DNA of 64,000 bases from Pseudomonas sp. Marseille-Q3773 (lineage in GTDB: Bacteria > Pseudomonadota > Gammaproteobacteria > Pseudomonadales > Pseudomonadaceae): the NCBI RefSeq assembly GCF_916618955.1, contig NZ_OU745390.1, positions 434,001 to 498,000 of the forward strand, given 5' to 3'. The translations under genes were made by a program, and so were the position numbers. The notes beneath the pieces are model-generated. The model was not told the origin of the DNA, made no database searches, and saw only the letters and a list, made by a program, of their open reading frames with translations. This document shows positions 63,358 through 64,000 of the stretch, piece after piece (within the stretch, counting starts at the first letter, position 1; each line of letters begins with the position of its first letter).

Positions 63358-64000
63358 TCAGCGCTGGCGCAATTGTCGCGGGGTGGCGTTGAGCAGGCGC
63401 CGCATCAGCCGCCGCAGCGCCGTGGCGTCCTGGTAGCCGACCTGCGTCGAGACCGCTTCGACAGAATACTCGCCAGACTCGAGCAGCGCCCGGGCCTTGT
63501 GCAACTGCACCCGCTGGATCAGCTGCCGGGTGGAGTGCCCCGTTGCCTTGCGCACATGCCGCGACAGGGTCCGCTCGGACATGCCGACGCTTGCCGCCAG
63601 GGCCGTGACGCTGGCCGGCTCCGGCAGTGACTTCTCGATTTCGGCAGTCAGGCGCGAGATCAGCGCATTACCTTGCGCCAGCACGGCGGGGATGACAAAA
63701 GGTGCCTGCAGTTGCCGGCGGTCGAGCAGCAGCGCCTTGCCCACCGCGTCGGCGAGTGCCGGTGACAGGCGCCGCCGGAGCAGGTGCAGCATCAGGTCGG
63801 TTTGCGCGAAGGCGGCACCTGCCGTGGTCACGGGGTGATCGGCCAGCACCATGAAGTCCGGCTCCACGCGGCAACCGGGCGCCAGTTGCTGCAGATGCGC
63901 TGCCAGCCACCAGGAGGTGGTTACCCGCCGGCCGTCCAGCAGCCCGGCTGCCTGCAGCAGAAACACCGCCGAGCAGGATGCGGCAATTTCCTGGCCGCTG
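63358..64000 (-). CDS. GATase-like AraC-family regulator, N-terminus beyond the window
   Basis: The minus-strand frame is open to base 64000, giving the C-terminal 213 residues. Residues near the edge (A-S-C-S-A-V-F-L-L-x-A-A-G-L-L-D-G-R-R-V-T-T) form the DJ-1/PfpI-like domain with its nucleophile-elbow cysteine; the last 100 residues are an AraC helix-turn-helix pair with S-V-T-A-L-A-A-S-V-G-M-S-E-R-T-L-S-R-H and V-S-T-Q-V-G-Y-Q-D-A-T. An apparent GTG start at 63966 is only an internal codon. Regulators of this type often control amine or aldehyde catabolism. No target can be inferred here. Confidence 0.85.
   Translation of the reverse strand, partial: SGQEIAASCSAVFLLQAAGLLDGRRVTTSWWLAAHLQQLAPGCRVEPDFMVLADHPVTTAGAAFAQTDLMLHLLRRRLSPALADAVGKALLLDRRQLQAPFVIPAVLAQGNALISRLTAEIEKSLPEPASVTALAASVGMSERTLSRHVRKATGHSTRQLIQRVQLHKARALLESGEYSVEAVSTQVGYQDATALRRLMRRLLNATPRQLRQR

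Overview
The window reads as a chromosome segment of a Pseudomonas of the P. putida group. Reasons: high G+C; gene order plsX-fabD-fabG-acpP-fabF-pabC-mltG followed by holB and tatD; the block leuC-leuD-leuB-asd-usg-fimV-truA-trpF-accD-folC-SPOR-cvpA-purF-metZ, which matches the order known from P. aeruginosa; and paired REP palindromes of the P. putida type. No insertion sequence, integrase, CRISPR array or rRNA operon was seen.

Layout. 1-6377: fatty-acid synthesis (plsX cut by the window edge, fabD, fabG, acpP, fabF), then pabC and mltG. 6454-14702: accessory block at the place where pseudomonads normally carry tmk. It holds a complete xylonate-to-2-oxoglutarate (Weimberg-type) set: MFS uptake protein, 2-oxoglutarate-semialdehyde dehydrogenase and LysR regulator on the minus strand, XylX-like and XylD-like dehydratases on the plus strand, then a phage-type deoxynucleoside monophosphate kinase on the minus strand. 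No tmk and no pilZ gene is present beside holB. 14880-20135: holB, tatD, TetR regulator, MoaA paralogue, two small conserved proteins, tRNA-Asn. 20198-28046: aromatic aminotransferase, uvrB with a LexA box, EmrAB-type pump, gltX. 28277-29171: three tandem tRNA-Ala/tRNA-Glu pairs. 29276-32845: TetR plus hydrolase, thioesterase, dusC and a small heat-shock protein with a sigma-32 promoter and ROSE-like thermometer. 32895-36191: five-PAS GGDEF-EAL protein. 36253-55643: LysR and the large conserved leu-asd-fimV-acc-pur-met block. 55884-56562: tRNA-Val and three tRNA-Asp. 56697-64000: lipoprotein, an A+T-richer LysR/HAD/class II aldolase cluster, then AraC regulator plus a nitrilase-fold protein lacking its catalytic Cys, and a truncated GATase-AraC regulator.

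How it fits together. The xyl genes form two divergent transcription units, each with an identical LysR-type palindrome (ATAAC-N5-GTTAT) set exactly 20 bases upstream of a -35-like hexamer, which is strong internal evidence for coordinate activation. The most unusual features are the loss of tmk from its conserved slot with a phage-like dNMP kinase in its place, a tRNA-Glu copy with damaging substitutions, terminators inside both tandem tRNA arrays, and two probable pseudoenzymes (Usg and the nitrilase-like protein).
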